NCBI RefSeq assembly: GCF_030515985.1
Contig: NZ_CP100376.1
Coordinates: forward strand, 22,828-36,420
Length of the DNA stretch: 13,593 bases
Reading direction: 5' to 3'
Origin: Corynebacterium accolens
Lineage (GTDB): Bacteria; Actinomycetota; Actinomycetes; Mycobacteriales; Mycobacteriaceae
Shown here: in pieces, positions 1 to 6,766 of the stretch
Layout: each line of letters opens with the position of its first letter
Numbering within the stretch: the first letter of the stretch is position 1
Translations under genes and position numbers: made by a program
Notes under the pieces: generated by a model
The model's database searches: none
The model's input: only the letters and a program-made list of their open reading frames with translations
Told to the model about the DNA's origin: nothing

Positions 1-205
1 TTTTGCCGACGAGATCGATGAATCGTGGCTAGACGGCGTAGAGACCGTTGGCGTGACCTGTGGCGCCTCCGTGCCAGAACTTCTTGTGCGCGAGGTGCTC
101 GAATACTTGGATGAGCGCGGCTTTAATGACGTGGAGCAAGTGACCACCTCCACCGAATCCATTACTTTCGCGCTGCCGCGCGATCTGCGTCCTGCCCGCA
201 CCTAG
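1..205 (+). CDS. ispH: 4-hydroxy-3-methylbut-2-enyl diphosphate reductase, C-terminal end (partial)
   Basis: This is the last 67 codons of an ORF that enters from the left in frame 2 and ends at TAG 203-205. The visible protein contains [11 protein letters not shown] followed by a helix and a short tail ending in [10 protein letters not shown]. That matches the C-terminal end of IspH/LytB, where the GVT-GAS-P motif lines the substrate pocket. IspH is an iron-sulfur enzyme that performs the last step of the methylerythritol phosphate pathway, reducing HMBPP to IPP and DMAPP in the cytosol. The catalytic cluster cysteines lie upstream of the window except possibly the one in VTCGAS, so completeness cannot be judged. 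The identification rests on a short but characteristic segment. The gene converges on the minus-strand DUF6542 gene and ends just before a shared hairpin. Confidence 0.85.
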   Translation, partial: FADEIDESWLDGVETVGVTCGASVPELLVREVLEYLDERGFNDVEQVTTSTESITFALPRDLRPART

Positions 206-230
206 CGCTGCAACGCCTAAAACGACAACA

Positions 231-282
231 ACCGTGAGCCTGGTGGCCTCTTAAAGAGTGCCGGGGCTCACGGTTTAGTTTA
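231..282. terminator. Bidirectional hairpin terminator between ispH and the DUF6542 gene
   Basis: The perfect 10-base inverted repeat ACCGTGAGCC (231-240) / GGCTCACGGT (265-274) encloses a second small repeat (CTCTT / AAGAG). A T-rich stretch (TTTAGTTTATT) follows on the plus strand. The minus strand reads into TGTTGTCGTTTT after the hairpin. The position between converging stop codons fits a terminator working in both directions. Confidence 0.75.
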
Positions 283-1089
283 TTCGTAGAGGTTATCGTC
301 CCAACGCTGTTTCTTGGCAGTGTCTTTTGTCGAGGAAGCGAGATCTGGTTCGGGAGCCGGTGGTATCACGTCCCCTGCGCGCCGGTGCGGATCCGGTTGC
401 AAGCGATTTTCGCGTTCCGCCTGTTGCTCGCGACGGCGCTCTTCTCGGTCGCGGCCACGGATGCGGTCCTGCGGCTTCCGCGGAGGTTGCGCCTGTGCGT
501 GTGATCTGCGGCGGGAGGCGCGTGGAGAGGGGGCCTGCGGGTTTTCGGATCTATTGCGCGCCATGAGTTCCGCCACGGAAAGCCGTTCAGCGCGGTTCTG
601 GCGATCCCGCTTCATGTCCGCGCGCCGCGCGACCTTTTGCTGATTCACAGCGCGTTGGGCGGCCTTGCGGAAGCGCATCCAGCGCAAGACGCCGATTGCG
701 GTCGCGCCGAGAACCGCGATAAGCAACCACAGGAAGTTCTGGACCAGCGGATACACGGAGGTCAGCAGGGACGTTTTAGAAAAACTGGTGCCTTCCGGAG
801 CATTGGACTTGGTGATGAAGATTCCCGCCGTCACCACGGTTACCGCGTACAAAATGGGGATGGACGCGATGGACAGGAATAATCCTCGCTCCTCAACGAT
901 GAGCGCTATGAGCAGGGAGCTGATGATGAGAAAGGCAAAGTACATCCAGCCTATGGAGCCGACAAGAATGGAAATCAATGCGCCGGTGAGCAAAAGTGCC
1001 GCCAATAGTCCAAGGCCCTTCAGCAGCGAGATGCTCGGCATGCTCAGGCTTTGCGCGGCGGTAGGCTTTCGTTGTTTGGCTAGTGACAC
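280..1089 (-). CDS. DUF6542-type membrane protein with an Arg-rich cytoplasmic tail
   Basis: The protein is about 269 residues if started at GTG 1089. The N-terminal half has four hydrophobic segments, recognisable by LLKGLGLLAALLLTGALI, WMYFAFLIISSLLIALI, LFLSIASIPILYAVTVV and FLWLLIAVLGATAIGVL. This resembles the actinobacterial DUF6542 family, whose function is unknown. The C-terminal half is low complexity and rich in Arg, Gln, Pro and Glu, so it is probably disordered and cytoplasmic. The frame stays open to an ATG at 1182, but that start would overlap the end of rmuC by 28 bases and adds a non-membrane, unconserved-looking stretch. GTG 1089 has a TAGGAT sequence just upstream, which could be either a weak ribosome site or a -10 box. 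ATG 948 is a shorter alternative. It lies downstream of rmuC on the same strand. No function is claimed. Confidence 0.7.
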   Translation of the reverse strand: MSLAKQRKPTAAQSLSMPSISLLKGLGLLAALLLTGALISILVGSIGWMYFAFLIISSLLIALIVEERGLFLSIASIPILYAVTVVTAGIFITKSNAPEGTSFSKTSLLTSVYPLVQNFLWLLIAVLGATAIGVLRWMRFRKAAQRAVNQQKVARRADMKRDRQNRAERLSVAELMARNRSENPQAPSPRASRRRSHAQAQPPRKPQDRIRGRDREERRREQQAERENRLQPDPHRRAGDVIPPAPEPDLASSTKDTAKKQRWDDNLYE

Positions 1090-1154
1090 GTCGCAAAATC
1101 CTACCGTCTGGCGCGGGCCAATGGCTATATCCACGCAGTAAAACTGCCTAGATT

Positions 1155-2225
1155 TTAAGAAGAATTTGTCCCGCGCGGCCACGTATCAATGGGGGAGGGC
1201 TCGCGCGGCGCTCTGTTCGTACGGCCGGGAATCTCCATTTCGTGCAGCTTGCGGGCGGTCACGCCCACGCGCGAATCAAGCGAGGAGAGCGTGGAATTAT
1301 AGGCTTCTACTGCCTTTTCGAGTCCTTGGCCCACCTTGCCATAGTGCTCCGAAAGGGTATTGAGACGCGAATAGAGCTCACGTCCCAAGCGTTGGACTTC
1401 TTTTGCCTTGGCGGAAATATCTTCCTGGTGCCACCCCATAGCTACCGTGCGCAAGAGCGCGAAGAGTGAGCTCGGGGTCGCGATGACGACGTTGCGTTCA
1501 AAACCGAACTCGATGAGCTCAGGATCGACCGATAACGCAGCATCGAGGAAAGGATCCGCGGGTACGAAGAGCACCACGAATTCCGGGGTGGGTTGGAAGG
1601 CCTCAATATAGTCTTTGTGGGATAGCGCCTGGATGTGACTGCGCAGCTGATGCGCGTGGCGGCGCAGGTAGCCGGCGTGTTCTTCTGGATCGTCGGTTTC
1701 TAGCGCATCGAGGTATGAAGAGAACGGAACCTTGGCATCGACGATGATATGCCTGCCACCGGCCAAGTTGATGAGCATATCTGGGCGCACGATGCGGCCA
1801 TTTAAGGGGGCAGAGACTTGGGAATCGAAGTCCACGTGCCGTCTCATGCCGCCGAGTTCGACGACGCGCTCTAGCTGGATCTCGCCCCACCGCCCGCGCA
1901 CATTGGGCGAGCGGAGAGCCGTAACGAGCTGATCCGTGCGCTCTGTTAGCCGGGACGAGGTGCGGGTCACCGCCTGCACTTGGCTGGACAGGGAGGCTAA
2001 GTGGGCGGTGCGGTCTTCTTCCAGTTCTTGTAGCTGGAATCCGATCCTATCCATGGCCTTTTCTAGCGGTTGCAGCTCGGCCTGGCGGCGCTGCGATTCC
2101 TGCAGCGCCCGGTGCTCCTCGCTCGGCGCGGAGCGGGACACGGAATGGGAGTGGGCCAACCAACCCAGCACGGCGCCCAATAGGAGACCGATGAACAGCA
2201 GCAGCACAGGCAAAGTGGATGTCAT
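1155..2225 (-). CDS. rmuC: DNA recombination protein RmuC homologue
   Basis: This 356-residue protein (ATG 2225) belongs to the RmuC family. It has an N-terminal membrane anchor (about residues 5-24, LPVLLLFIGLLLGAVLGWLA) and a coiled-coil-like region (about 35-105). The RmuC domain follows, with GRWGE (111-115), RPDM (147-150) and VDAKVP (162-167). The spacing of these acidic and lysine residues resembles a PD-(D/E)xK nuclease fold. Further conserved blocks are FVPADPFLDAAL and the long helix with GWHQEDISAKAKEVQRLGREL. In E. coli, rmuC limits recombination at short inverted repeats; its biochemical activity is poorly defined. ATG 2255 is an alternative start 6 bases after the upstream stop, but the hydrophobic anchor follows directly from 2225, and GTGGA precedes that ATG. 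Translation is probably coupled to the AI-2E transporter gene. Confidence 0.88.
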   Translation of the reverse strand: MTSTLPVLLLFIGLLLGAVLGWLAHSHSVSRSAPSEEHRALQESQRRQAELQPLEKAMDRIGFQLQELEEDRTAHLASLSSQVQAVTRTSSRLTERTDQLVTALRSPNVRGRWGEIQLERVVELGGMRRHVDFDSQVSAPLNGRIVRPDMLINLAGGRHIIVDAKVPFSSYLDALETDDPEEHAGYLRRHAHQLRSHIQALSHKDYIEAFQPTPEFVVLFVPADPFLDAALSVDPELIEFGFERNVVIATPSSLFALLRTVAMGWHQEDISAKAKEVQRLGRELYSRLNTLSEHYGKVGQGLEKAVEAYNSTLSSLDSRVGVTARKLHEMEIPGRTNRAPREPSPIDTWPRGTNSS

Positions 2226-2261
2226 GGAATCCACTATGACACGTGCTGCCGACATGGCACA

Positions 2262-3749
2262 CTATTTATTCGAATCTCCGTTCAAAAGATTTTCGAAGGC
2301 ATCCCGCGCGCGGCGCAGGTTGGAGCGCATGCTCGGATCGTCATAGTCGTCCGGGGTGGAATCGACGTCGACGGAATCATCCAGGGTGTTAGACGCGCCA
2401 TCGGATGCGGCATCGGCGCCTGCGATATCGGGGTTGGCGTGTTCTGGAACCTTGCGCCACTGCTCGCGCTTGTATTGCGCCTGCTCTTCGGTATAGCGGC
2501 CGATGAGATAGCCCGCGACGGTGGAGTAATTGAGCTCGGAGGAGTGTTTTTCCCCGGACTGCAGCTTCATCATGTCCTGCACGTAGCGATAGGCAACCGC
2601 GATCATGGCGGCGGTCGGCACGGCCAGGAATCCACCGATGAGTCCAAAGAGCGCGGAGCCGACGATGACGGAGACCAAAACAATAACTGGGTGCAGGTTC
2701 ATGGCCTTTGCCTGCAGCCACGGCGAGAGTACATTGCCTTCAAGCTGCTGGACCAAAATAACGAGGCCCAAGACCAACAGTGCTTGGGTAAAGCCCAAAG
2801 ATACCAAGGCGATAACCACTGCGAGCGCGCCAGAGACAATGGCGCCGACGAACGGGATGAAGCCGGCGATGAAGGTAATGATCGCCAGGGCCATCGCCAA
2901 GGGCACGCCGATAAGCACGAGGCCGAGGCCGATAAAGATGGCATCGATAAGCGAGACCACCGCCTGCGCCCGAATGAATCCGCCCAGGGTATTCCAGGCG
3001 CGCGTGAGCAATTCCGTGAGGTGCCAGCCGGCGCGCCGGCCTGTGGCATCGCGCAGCCACGGCAGGAATTTGGTGCCGTCCTTGAGGAAGAAGAAGGTGA
3101 GCACCAAGACAATGAACACCGTGACGAAAAATGAGGTGGCATTGCCGATACCCGTAAATACAGACCCGGCGATAACGCCCGCACGCTCCTGCAACCAGCC
3201 TGCGGCCTCGTCGATATAGGTGCTCATATCGTCGCTATCGAGGTTCAAGGGTGGGCCCTGGGCCCAAACCTGGAGCTGCTGGATGCCGGAGACCGTTTGT
3301 AGGTAGAGCGACTGGGATTGCCGCATGAAGTCCGGCGCCACCGAGGCGATGAGCCCACCGACGGCGGCTGAAGAGAGCAGGATTGTCACAATCGCTGCCA
3401 GGCCCGCGGGTAGTCCCTTTGTTCGCATCCAACGCGCCATGGGGTTAAGCACTGTACAGATAATAAGAGCCAAGAGCACTGGAAGGATGCCTTGCCAGAA
3501 GCTACCCAGGACCTGATATACAGCAAAAAGGAAAACGCCGATTATCAGCAGGCGCACGGCCCACAGGGAGGTCGATTTCACCATTTCGCCCGCAATGACG
3601 GAGCGATCGACCTGATTGCCCGGGGGATGTGGCGATACGTCGTCCAATTGGCTGGTGTCGAAGTCACCGTCCATCTTATCGCCCGGGCTCGCCTGCGGCT
3701 TTTCGGGTGTTGGTTGCTTATCAGAACTCACCCCACCATCTTGCCTCAT
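2262..3749 (-). CDS. AI-2E family (PerM/UPF0118) transporter
   Basis: The 495-residue membrane protein has the AI-2E/PerM layout. After a hydrophilic N-terminal tail of about 60 residues there are two membrane helices (about 63-82, 87-101) and a third near 115-135. A soluble segment (about 140-195) precedes a C-terminal membrane bundle carrying FFFLKDG (219-225), RAQAVVSLIDA (260-270) and FIPFVGAIVSGALA (297-310). The block LEGNVLSPWLQAKAMNLHPV begins at residue 336. The C-terminal 100 residues are hydrophilic, with an Asp/Ser-rich stretch. Despite the family name, members have diverse or unknown substrates, including proposed sodium/proton antiport and export roles, so no substrate is assigned. 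ATG 3749 has no clear ribosome site; GTG 3731 would remove six residues and is a reasonable alternative. The gene is divergent from ychF, with 29 bases between the two starts, and is followed 36 bases later by rmuC. Confidence 0.88.
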   Translation of the reverse strand: MRQDGGVSSDKQPTPEKPQASPGDKMDGDFDTSQLDDVSPHPPGNQVDRSVIAGEMVKSTSLWAVRLLIIGVFLFAVYQVLGSFWQGILPVLLALIICTVLNPMARWMRTKGLPAGLAAIVTILLSSAAVGGLIASVAPDFMRQSQSLYLQTVSGIQQLQVWAQGPPLNLDSDDMSTYIDEAAGWLQERAGVIAGSVFTGIGNATSFFVTVFIVLVLTFFFLKDGTKFLPWLRDATGRRAGWHLTELLTRAWNTLGGFIRAQAVVSLIDAIFIGLGLVLIGVPLAMALAIITFIAGFIPFVGAIVSGALAVVIALVSLGFTQALLVLGLVILVQQLEGNVLSPWLQAKAMNLHPVIVLVSVIVGSALFGLIGGFLAVPTAAMIAVAYRYVQDMMKLQSGEKHSSELNYSTVAGYLIGRYTEEQAQYKREQWRKVPEHANPDIAGADAASDGASNTLDDSVDVDSTPDDYDDPSMRSNLRRARDAFENLLNGDSNK

Positions 3750-3778
3750 AACGCGGTAGGTGCGTTAGGATTAGCCCC
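3741..3778 (+). promoter_or_regulatory. Probable ychF promoter with the -10 box at the start codon
   Basis: TAGGAT (3766-3771) is a good actinobacterial -10 box. It is followed by only seven bases before GTG 3779, so transcription would begin at or next to the start codon. No Shine-Dalgarno sequence is present in this gap. A possible -35 box, TTGCCT (3741-3746), is 19 bases upstream, slightly long. The whole element overlaps the 5' end of the divergent AI-2E gene. This is a prediction from sequence only. Confidence 0.55.
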
Positions 3779-4864
3779 GTGAGTCTTACACTAGGAATCG
3801 TCGGCTTGCCCAATGTGGGCAAGTCCACTTTGTTTAATGCCCTGACCCGTTCCGAAATCTTGGCGGCTAATTACCCATTCGCCACCATCGAGCCCAACGT
3901 CGGCTTGGTGGAGCTGCCGGATCCCCGTTTGGACACCCTCGCTAAGATGTTCAACTCCGAGCGCATCTTGCCGGCAACCGTGTCCTTCGTGGATATTGCC
4001 GGCATCGTCGCAGGTGCCTCGCAGGGCGAGGGTATGGGAAACGCCTTCCTAGCCAATATCCGCGAGGCCGACGCTATCTGCCAGGTGGTCCGCGCCTTTT
4101 CTGATGACAATGTCATCCACGTCGATGGCCAGGTAGATCCCGGCAATGACATTTCCGTTATTAATACAGAGCTGATTCTGGCGGATCTGCAGACCATCGA
4201 GAAGGCCCTGCCGCGCCTAGAAAAGGATGCCCGGAAGAATAAGGACTTGGCGCCTGTGGTGGAGGCCACCAAGAAGGCGCAGGAAATCCTAGAGGATGAC
4301 CGCACCCTCTTCGCCGCCGCCAAGACCGGCGAGATTGATCTTTCCCTCGTGCGCGAGCTGCACCTGATGACGGCTAAGCCCTTCCTCTATGTCTTTAACT
4401 CGGATGAGGCTGTGCTTACCGATGCCGCCAAGAAGGAAGAGCTGCGCCAGCTCGTCGCCCCAGCAGATTGCGTCTTCCTCGATGCACAGACCGAGTCTGA
4501 GCTCTTGGAGCTGGATGAGGACGAGGCAAGCGAGTTGCTCGAGGCAGTAGGCCAAGAAGAGCCCGGCTTGGCTACCCTGGCCAAGGCCGGATTCTCCACC
4601 TTGGGCCTGCAGACCTACCTCACCGCTGGTGAAAAGGAAGCCCGCGCGTGGACCATTAAGCAAGGCGCTGCCGCACCCCAGGCCGCTGGAGTTATCCACA
4701 CCGACTTTGAAAAGAAGTTCATCAAGGCTGAAATCGTCTCCTTCGACGATCTCGTTGCCGCCGGCTCCATGGCCGAGGCGCGCGCCAACGGCAAGGTCCG
4801 TCAAGAAGGCAAGGACTACATCATGCACGATGGCGACGTGTGTGACTTCAAGATCGGTGGCTAA
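3779..4864 (+). CDS. ychF: Redox-regulated ATPase YchF (Obg-family P-loop NTPase)
   Basis: The 361-residue protein covers the full YchF length. It has the P-loop GLPNVGKST (8-16), the switch region NYPFATIEPNVG, the G3 stretch DIAGIVAGASQGEGMGN, and the hallmark IREADAICQVVRAF. A helical arm comes next. The usual G4 NKxD motif is replaced by a FNSDE sequence, as is normal for YchF, which prefers ATP to GTP. The C-terminal TGS domain contains LQTYLTAGEKEARAWTIKQG, DFEKKFIKAEI and the ending GKDYIMHDGDVCDFKIGG. YchF binds ribosomes in the cytosol and modulates stress responses and translation initiation. The start is GTG 3779, since GLPNVGKS normally lies a few residues from the N terminus. No Shine-Dalgarno is visible, which suggests a leaderless mRNA. 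No clear terminator follows; a 98-base gap leads to the DJ-1 gene. Confidence 0.97.
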   Translation: MSLTLGIVGLPNVGKSTLFNALTRSEILAANYPFATIEPNVGLVELPDPRLDTLAKMFNSERILPATVSFVDIAGIVAGASQGEGMGNAFLANIREADAICQVVRAFSDDNVIHVDGQVDPGNDISVINTELILADLQTIEKALPRLEKDARKNKDLAPVVEATKKAQEILEDDRTLFAAAKTGEIDLSLVRELHLMTAKPFLYVFNSDEAVLTDAAKKEELRQLVAPADCVFLDAQTESELLELDEDEASELLEAVGQEEPGLATLAKAGFSTLGLQTYLTAGEKEARAWTIKQGAAAPQAAGVIHTDFEKKFIKAEIVSFDDLVAAGSMAEARANGKVRQEGKDYIMHDGDVCDFKIGG

Positions 4865-4962
4865 ATCCTAGCTTGTTGCAGGTTGCGAAAGTAAACGTGG
4901 CGAGCGCGCGAATGTAGAGTTATCCTATTTGCGTACCCAACAACAATAAGGAGATCATAATA

Positions 4963-5496
4963 ATGGCTGAGCTAGAAAACAAGACGATCGCAATCATTGC
5001 TACGAATGACTTTGAAGACTCCGAGCTGACCTCTCCGCTAGAGGCTGTGCAGAAGGCCGGCGCTACCGTGAAGGTTCTGGCGCCTAAGGCTGGCACCATT
5101 ACGGGCAAGAACGGTACCGAGATTAACGTTGATGCTACGACCAAGGACTCCGAGGGTGAGACCTTCGACGGCATCATCTTGCCTGGCGGCACCAATAACG
5201 CTGACCTCATCCGCCTGGATGAGGCAGCCGTTAGCATCGTGCGCAAGCACATGGGCGAGGACCGCCCCTTGGGCGCCATCTGCCACGGCGGTTGGATTCT
5301 AGCCGATGCAGAGGCCCTCAAGGGTCGCACCTTGACGTCCTTCCCGTCCCTGCAGACCGATCTCCGCAACGCAGGTGCTACCTGGGTTGATGAAGAGGTC
5401 CACTGCGATCAGGGCTTGGTCTCCTCCCGTACCCCGGATGACCTGCCTGCATTCAACGCGAAGTTGGTTGAAGAGTTCGCCGAGGGCCAGCACTAA
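4963..5496 (+). CDS. DJ-1/PfpI family protein (type 1 glutamine amidotransferase-like)
   Basis: The 177-residue protein spans a single DJ-1/PfpI domain. The acidic residue of the active site is Glu18 in NDFEDSEL. The nucleophile elbow is AICHGGW with Cys107 and His108, preceded by the strand GIILPGG (70-76). The closing block runs from LTSFPSLQTDLRNAGA (124-139) through WVDEEVHCDQGLVSSRTPDDLPAF. This is the PfpI/YhbO subgroup, members of which are described as proteases, chaperones or glyoxalase/deglycase enzymes acting on carbonyl-damaged molecules; which applies here cannot be told. The ATG at 4963 has a strong ribosome site, AAGGAG (4948-4953), nine bases upstream, unlike the neighbouring genes. 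The 98-base gap after ychF holds TAGAGT and TATCCT as possible -10 boxes but no convincing -35 box. A strong terminator follows, so the gene is probably transcribed alone or from ychF readthrough. Confidence 0.92.
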   Translation: MAELENKTIAIIATNDFEDSELTSPLEAVQKAGATVKVLAPKAGTITGKNGTEINVDATTKDSEGETFDGIILPGGTNNADLIRLDEAAVSIVRKHMGEDRPLGAICHGGWILADAEALKGRTLTSFPSLQTDLRNAGATWVDEEVHCDQGLVSSRTPDDLPAFNAKLVEEFAEGQH

Positions 5497-5517
5497 ATTA
5501 GGCTAGAGCCTTCATTA

Positions 5518-5569
5518 CTCCCTACGCGCCAGATGGTGAGAAACCTCCTGGTTCGTAGGGAGATTTTTC
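5518..5569 (+). terminator. Rho-independent terminator after the DJ-1/PfpI gene
   Basis: The perfect arms CTCCCTACG (5518-5526) and CGTAGGGAG (5554-5562) continue into an inner stem (CCAG/CTGG and GGT/ACC). ATTTTTC follows at 5563-5569. This is a textbook intrinsic terminator 21 bases after the stop codon. Confidence 0.92.
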
Positions 5570-5623
5570 GTCTATAGCGGCATTTTTGAACTCGCTAGGG
5601 CGGATCAAGGATTTGGTTGAATG

Positions 5624-5657
5624 TTTAAGGATTCTCGCCGTCTGCTAACCTATGAAC
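5624..5657 (+). promoter_or_regulatory. Predicted promoter for the riboswitch / CDF transporter transcript
   Basis: TAACCT (5646-5651), preceded by TGC, makes an extended -10 box. TTTAAG, 16 bases upstream, is a weak -35 candidate. The predicted start point near 5658 falls just before the conserved aptamer sequence, which supports the pairing of promoter and riboswitch. Confidence 0.5.
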
Positions 5658-5806
5658 CCAGAAGGGGAGTAGTTCCTACGGTGCCCACCCGCGCCGCGAT
5701 GACTGGTCGACACACTGGCTTAATAGCCCGGCCACTCAGCATCGATGCATCGATGCGAACGAGACCTTCGGACTGATTCTGGTTGCCGAAGGGAGAGTAG
5801 TGGACC
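5658..5806 (+). promoter_or_regulatory. yybP-ykoY family (manganese) riboswitch in the CDF transporter leader
   Basis: The 149-base leader carries the two conserved loop sequences of the yybP-ykoY class. They are AAGGGGAGTAG (5662-5672) on the 5' side and GAGACCTT (5761-5768) on the 3' side, which together form the metal-binding site in known structures. A central arm is supported by GACTGGTC pairing with GGCCACTC (7 of 8 positions) around a GGC/GCC hairpin. The 18-base palindrome at 5739-5756 makes another stem-loop. The 3' conserved loop is closed by CCTTCGG (5765-5771) / CCGAAGG (5786-5792). The right arm of that hairpin runs into the ribosome site AAGGGAG (5789-5795) of the TTG start at 5807. 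No oligo-T terminator lies in the leader, so control of translation is more likely than attenuation. The class is recognised from memory of its consensus, not from a covariance-model search. Confidence 0.82.
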
Positions 5807-6721
5807 TTGTCTTCTTTAAGTACTGAGCAGCGTATTTTAGAGCGCTTTATGATGTTGTCCATCGCCGCGGCGGTGGCGACAATTGTCCTGAAATCCTTGG
5901 CGGCGTGGCTGACGGGCTCGGTTGGTTTCTTCTCTGATGCCCTCGAATCCCTCGTGAACCTCGTGGCAGCCATCGCTGGCTATTGCGCTTTGCGCATTGC
6001 CGCTAAGCCTGCCGATGATAATCACCACTTTGGCCACGGCAAGGCGGAGTATATTTCCGCGTTGGTAGAAGGGGCGATGATCTTCCTCGCAGCAGGGGCC
6101 ATCATCTACACCGCGGTCCAACGCCTTTTTACTCCCCAGCCCGTTGAAGAAGGCGGTTGGGGTTTAGCGCTGTCGCTCTTGTCCTCGTTGTTCAATCTGG
6201 GCGTCGGTCTAGCCTTGATCAAGGCGGGTAAGCGCTACCGGTCTGCGACGCTAAATGCGGATGGGCATCACCTGATTACGGATGTGTGGACCTCCGCCGG
6301 CGTCCTCGCGGGCATGGCTGCGGTGTATCTCACGGGCTGGTTGTGGCTCGATGCGCTTGTGGCCTTGGCCGTTGGCATCAATATCTTGTGGACTGGATTT
6401 AAGATTTTGCGCGATTCTGTCAGCAGCCTGCTTTCTGAGGCCCTTCCGCAAGAAGAGCAAGATCAAATTTGGGATCTTTTAGCTGAACTGGAAAAAGAAA
6501 AGTCCGTGACCTTCACGGACCGGCGCACGGTAGCCTCTGGCAGGCAAAGAATGGTCTACCTGACCATGGAGGTGCCGGCGAACTGGAGCGTTTTATACTC
6601 GCACGAGATTGCCGATGACGTCGAAGTCGCCCTTGACCAGCTTTTCCCCGGATGCAGTGTGTTTATTCACGTGGAGCCGGCCGGCGTTGCACATCGCCGC
6701 CCACTTCCATTCCGGCAATAA
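5807..6721 (+). CDS. Cation diffusion facilitator (CDF) metal efflux transporter, probably manganese
   Basis: The 304-residue protein has a CDF membrane domain with about six helices (first near 15-33, second near 38-62). The second helix carries FFSDALESLVN (41-51). The signature FGHGKAEYI (75-83) precedes helix 3, and helix 5 carries HHLITDVW (154-161). A cytoplasmic domain ends in SVFIHVEP (284-291), typical of the family. These proteins exchange a divalent metal for protons across the cell membrane. His155 and Asp159 match the helix-5 metal ligands. Asp44 matches the first helix-2 ligand, while the usual second one appears to be Ser48. The start is TTG 5807: the frame has a stop at 5798, and GGGAG (5791-5795) lies 11 bases upstream. 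ATG 5849 is a shorter alternative that would cut the conserved N-terminal TEQRILERF. Manganese is inferred from the upstream riboswitch, not from the protein. Confidence 0.88.
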   Translation: MSSLSTEQRILERFMMLSIAAAVATIVLKSLAAWLTGSVGFFSDALESLVNLVAAIAGYCALRIAAKPADDNHHFGHGKAEYISALVEGAMIFLAAGAIIYTAVQRLFTPQPVEEGGWGLALSLLSSLFNLGVGLALIKAGKRYRSATLNADGHHLITDVWTSAGVLAGMAAVYLTGWLWLDALVALAVGINILWTGFKILRDSVSSLLSEALPQEEQDQIWDLLAELEKEKSVTFTDRRTVASGRQRMVYLTMEVPANWSVLYSHEIADDVEVALDQLFPGCSVFIHVEPAGVAHRRPLPFRQ

Positions 6722-6757
6722 ATAAAGGTCCAAGGCGTACTGCCCGGGGCCTTTATT
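6721..6757. terminator. Bidirectional terminator between the CDF and symporter genes
   Basis: AATAAAGG (6721-6728) and CCTTTATT (6750-6757) are perfect inverted arms, extended by C-G pairs inside. On the plus strand GTTTTATT follows soon after. The left arm begins at the last base of the CDF stop codon. The converging symporter gene ends at 6767, so the hairpin can serve both strands. Confidence 0.75.
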
Positions 6758-6766
6758 CGCGTTTTA

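Noticed and set aside
1135..1147. GCAGT-AAA-ACTGC repeat just past the rmuC stop
   Set aside because: Too short and lacking a T-run to be called a terminator, and no promoter is clear enough around it to call an operator.
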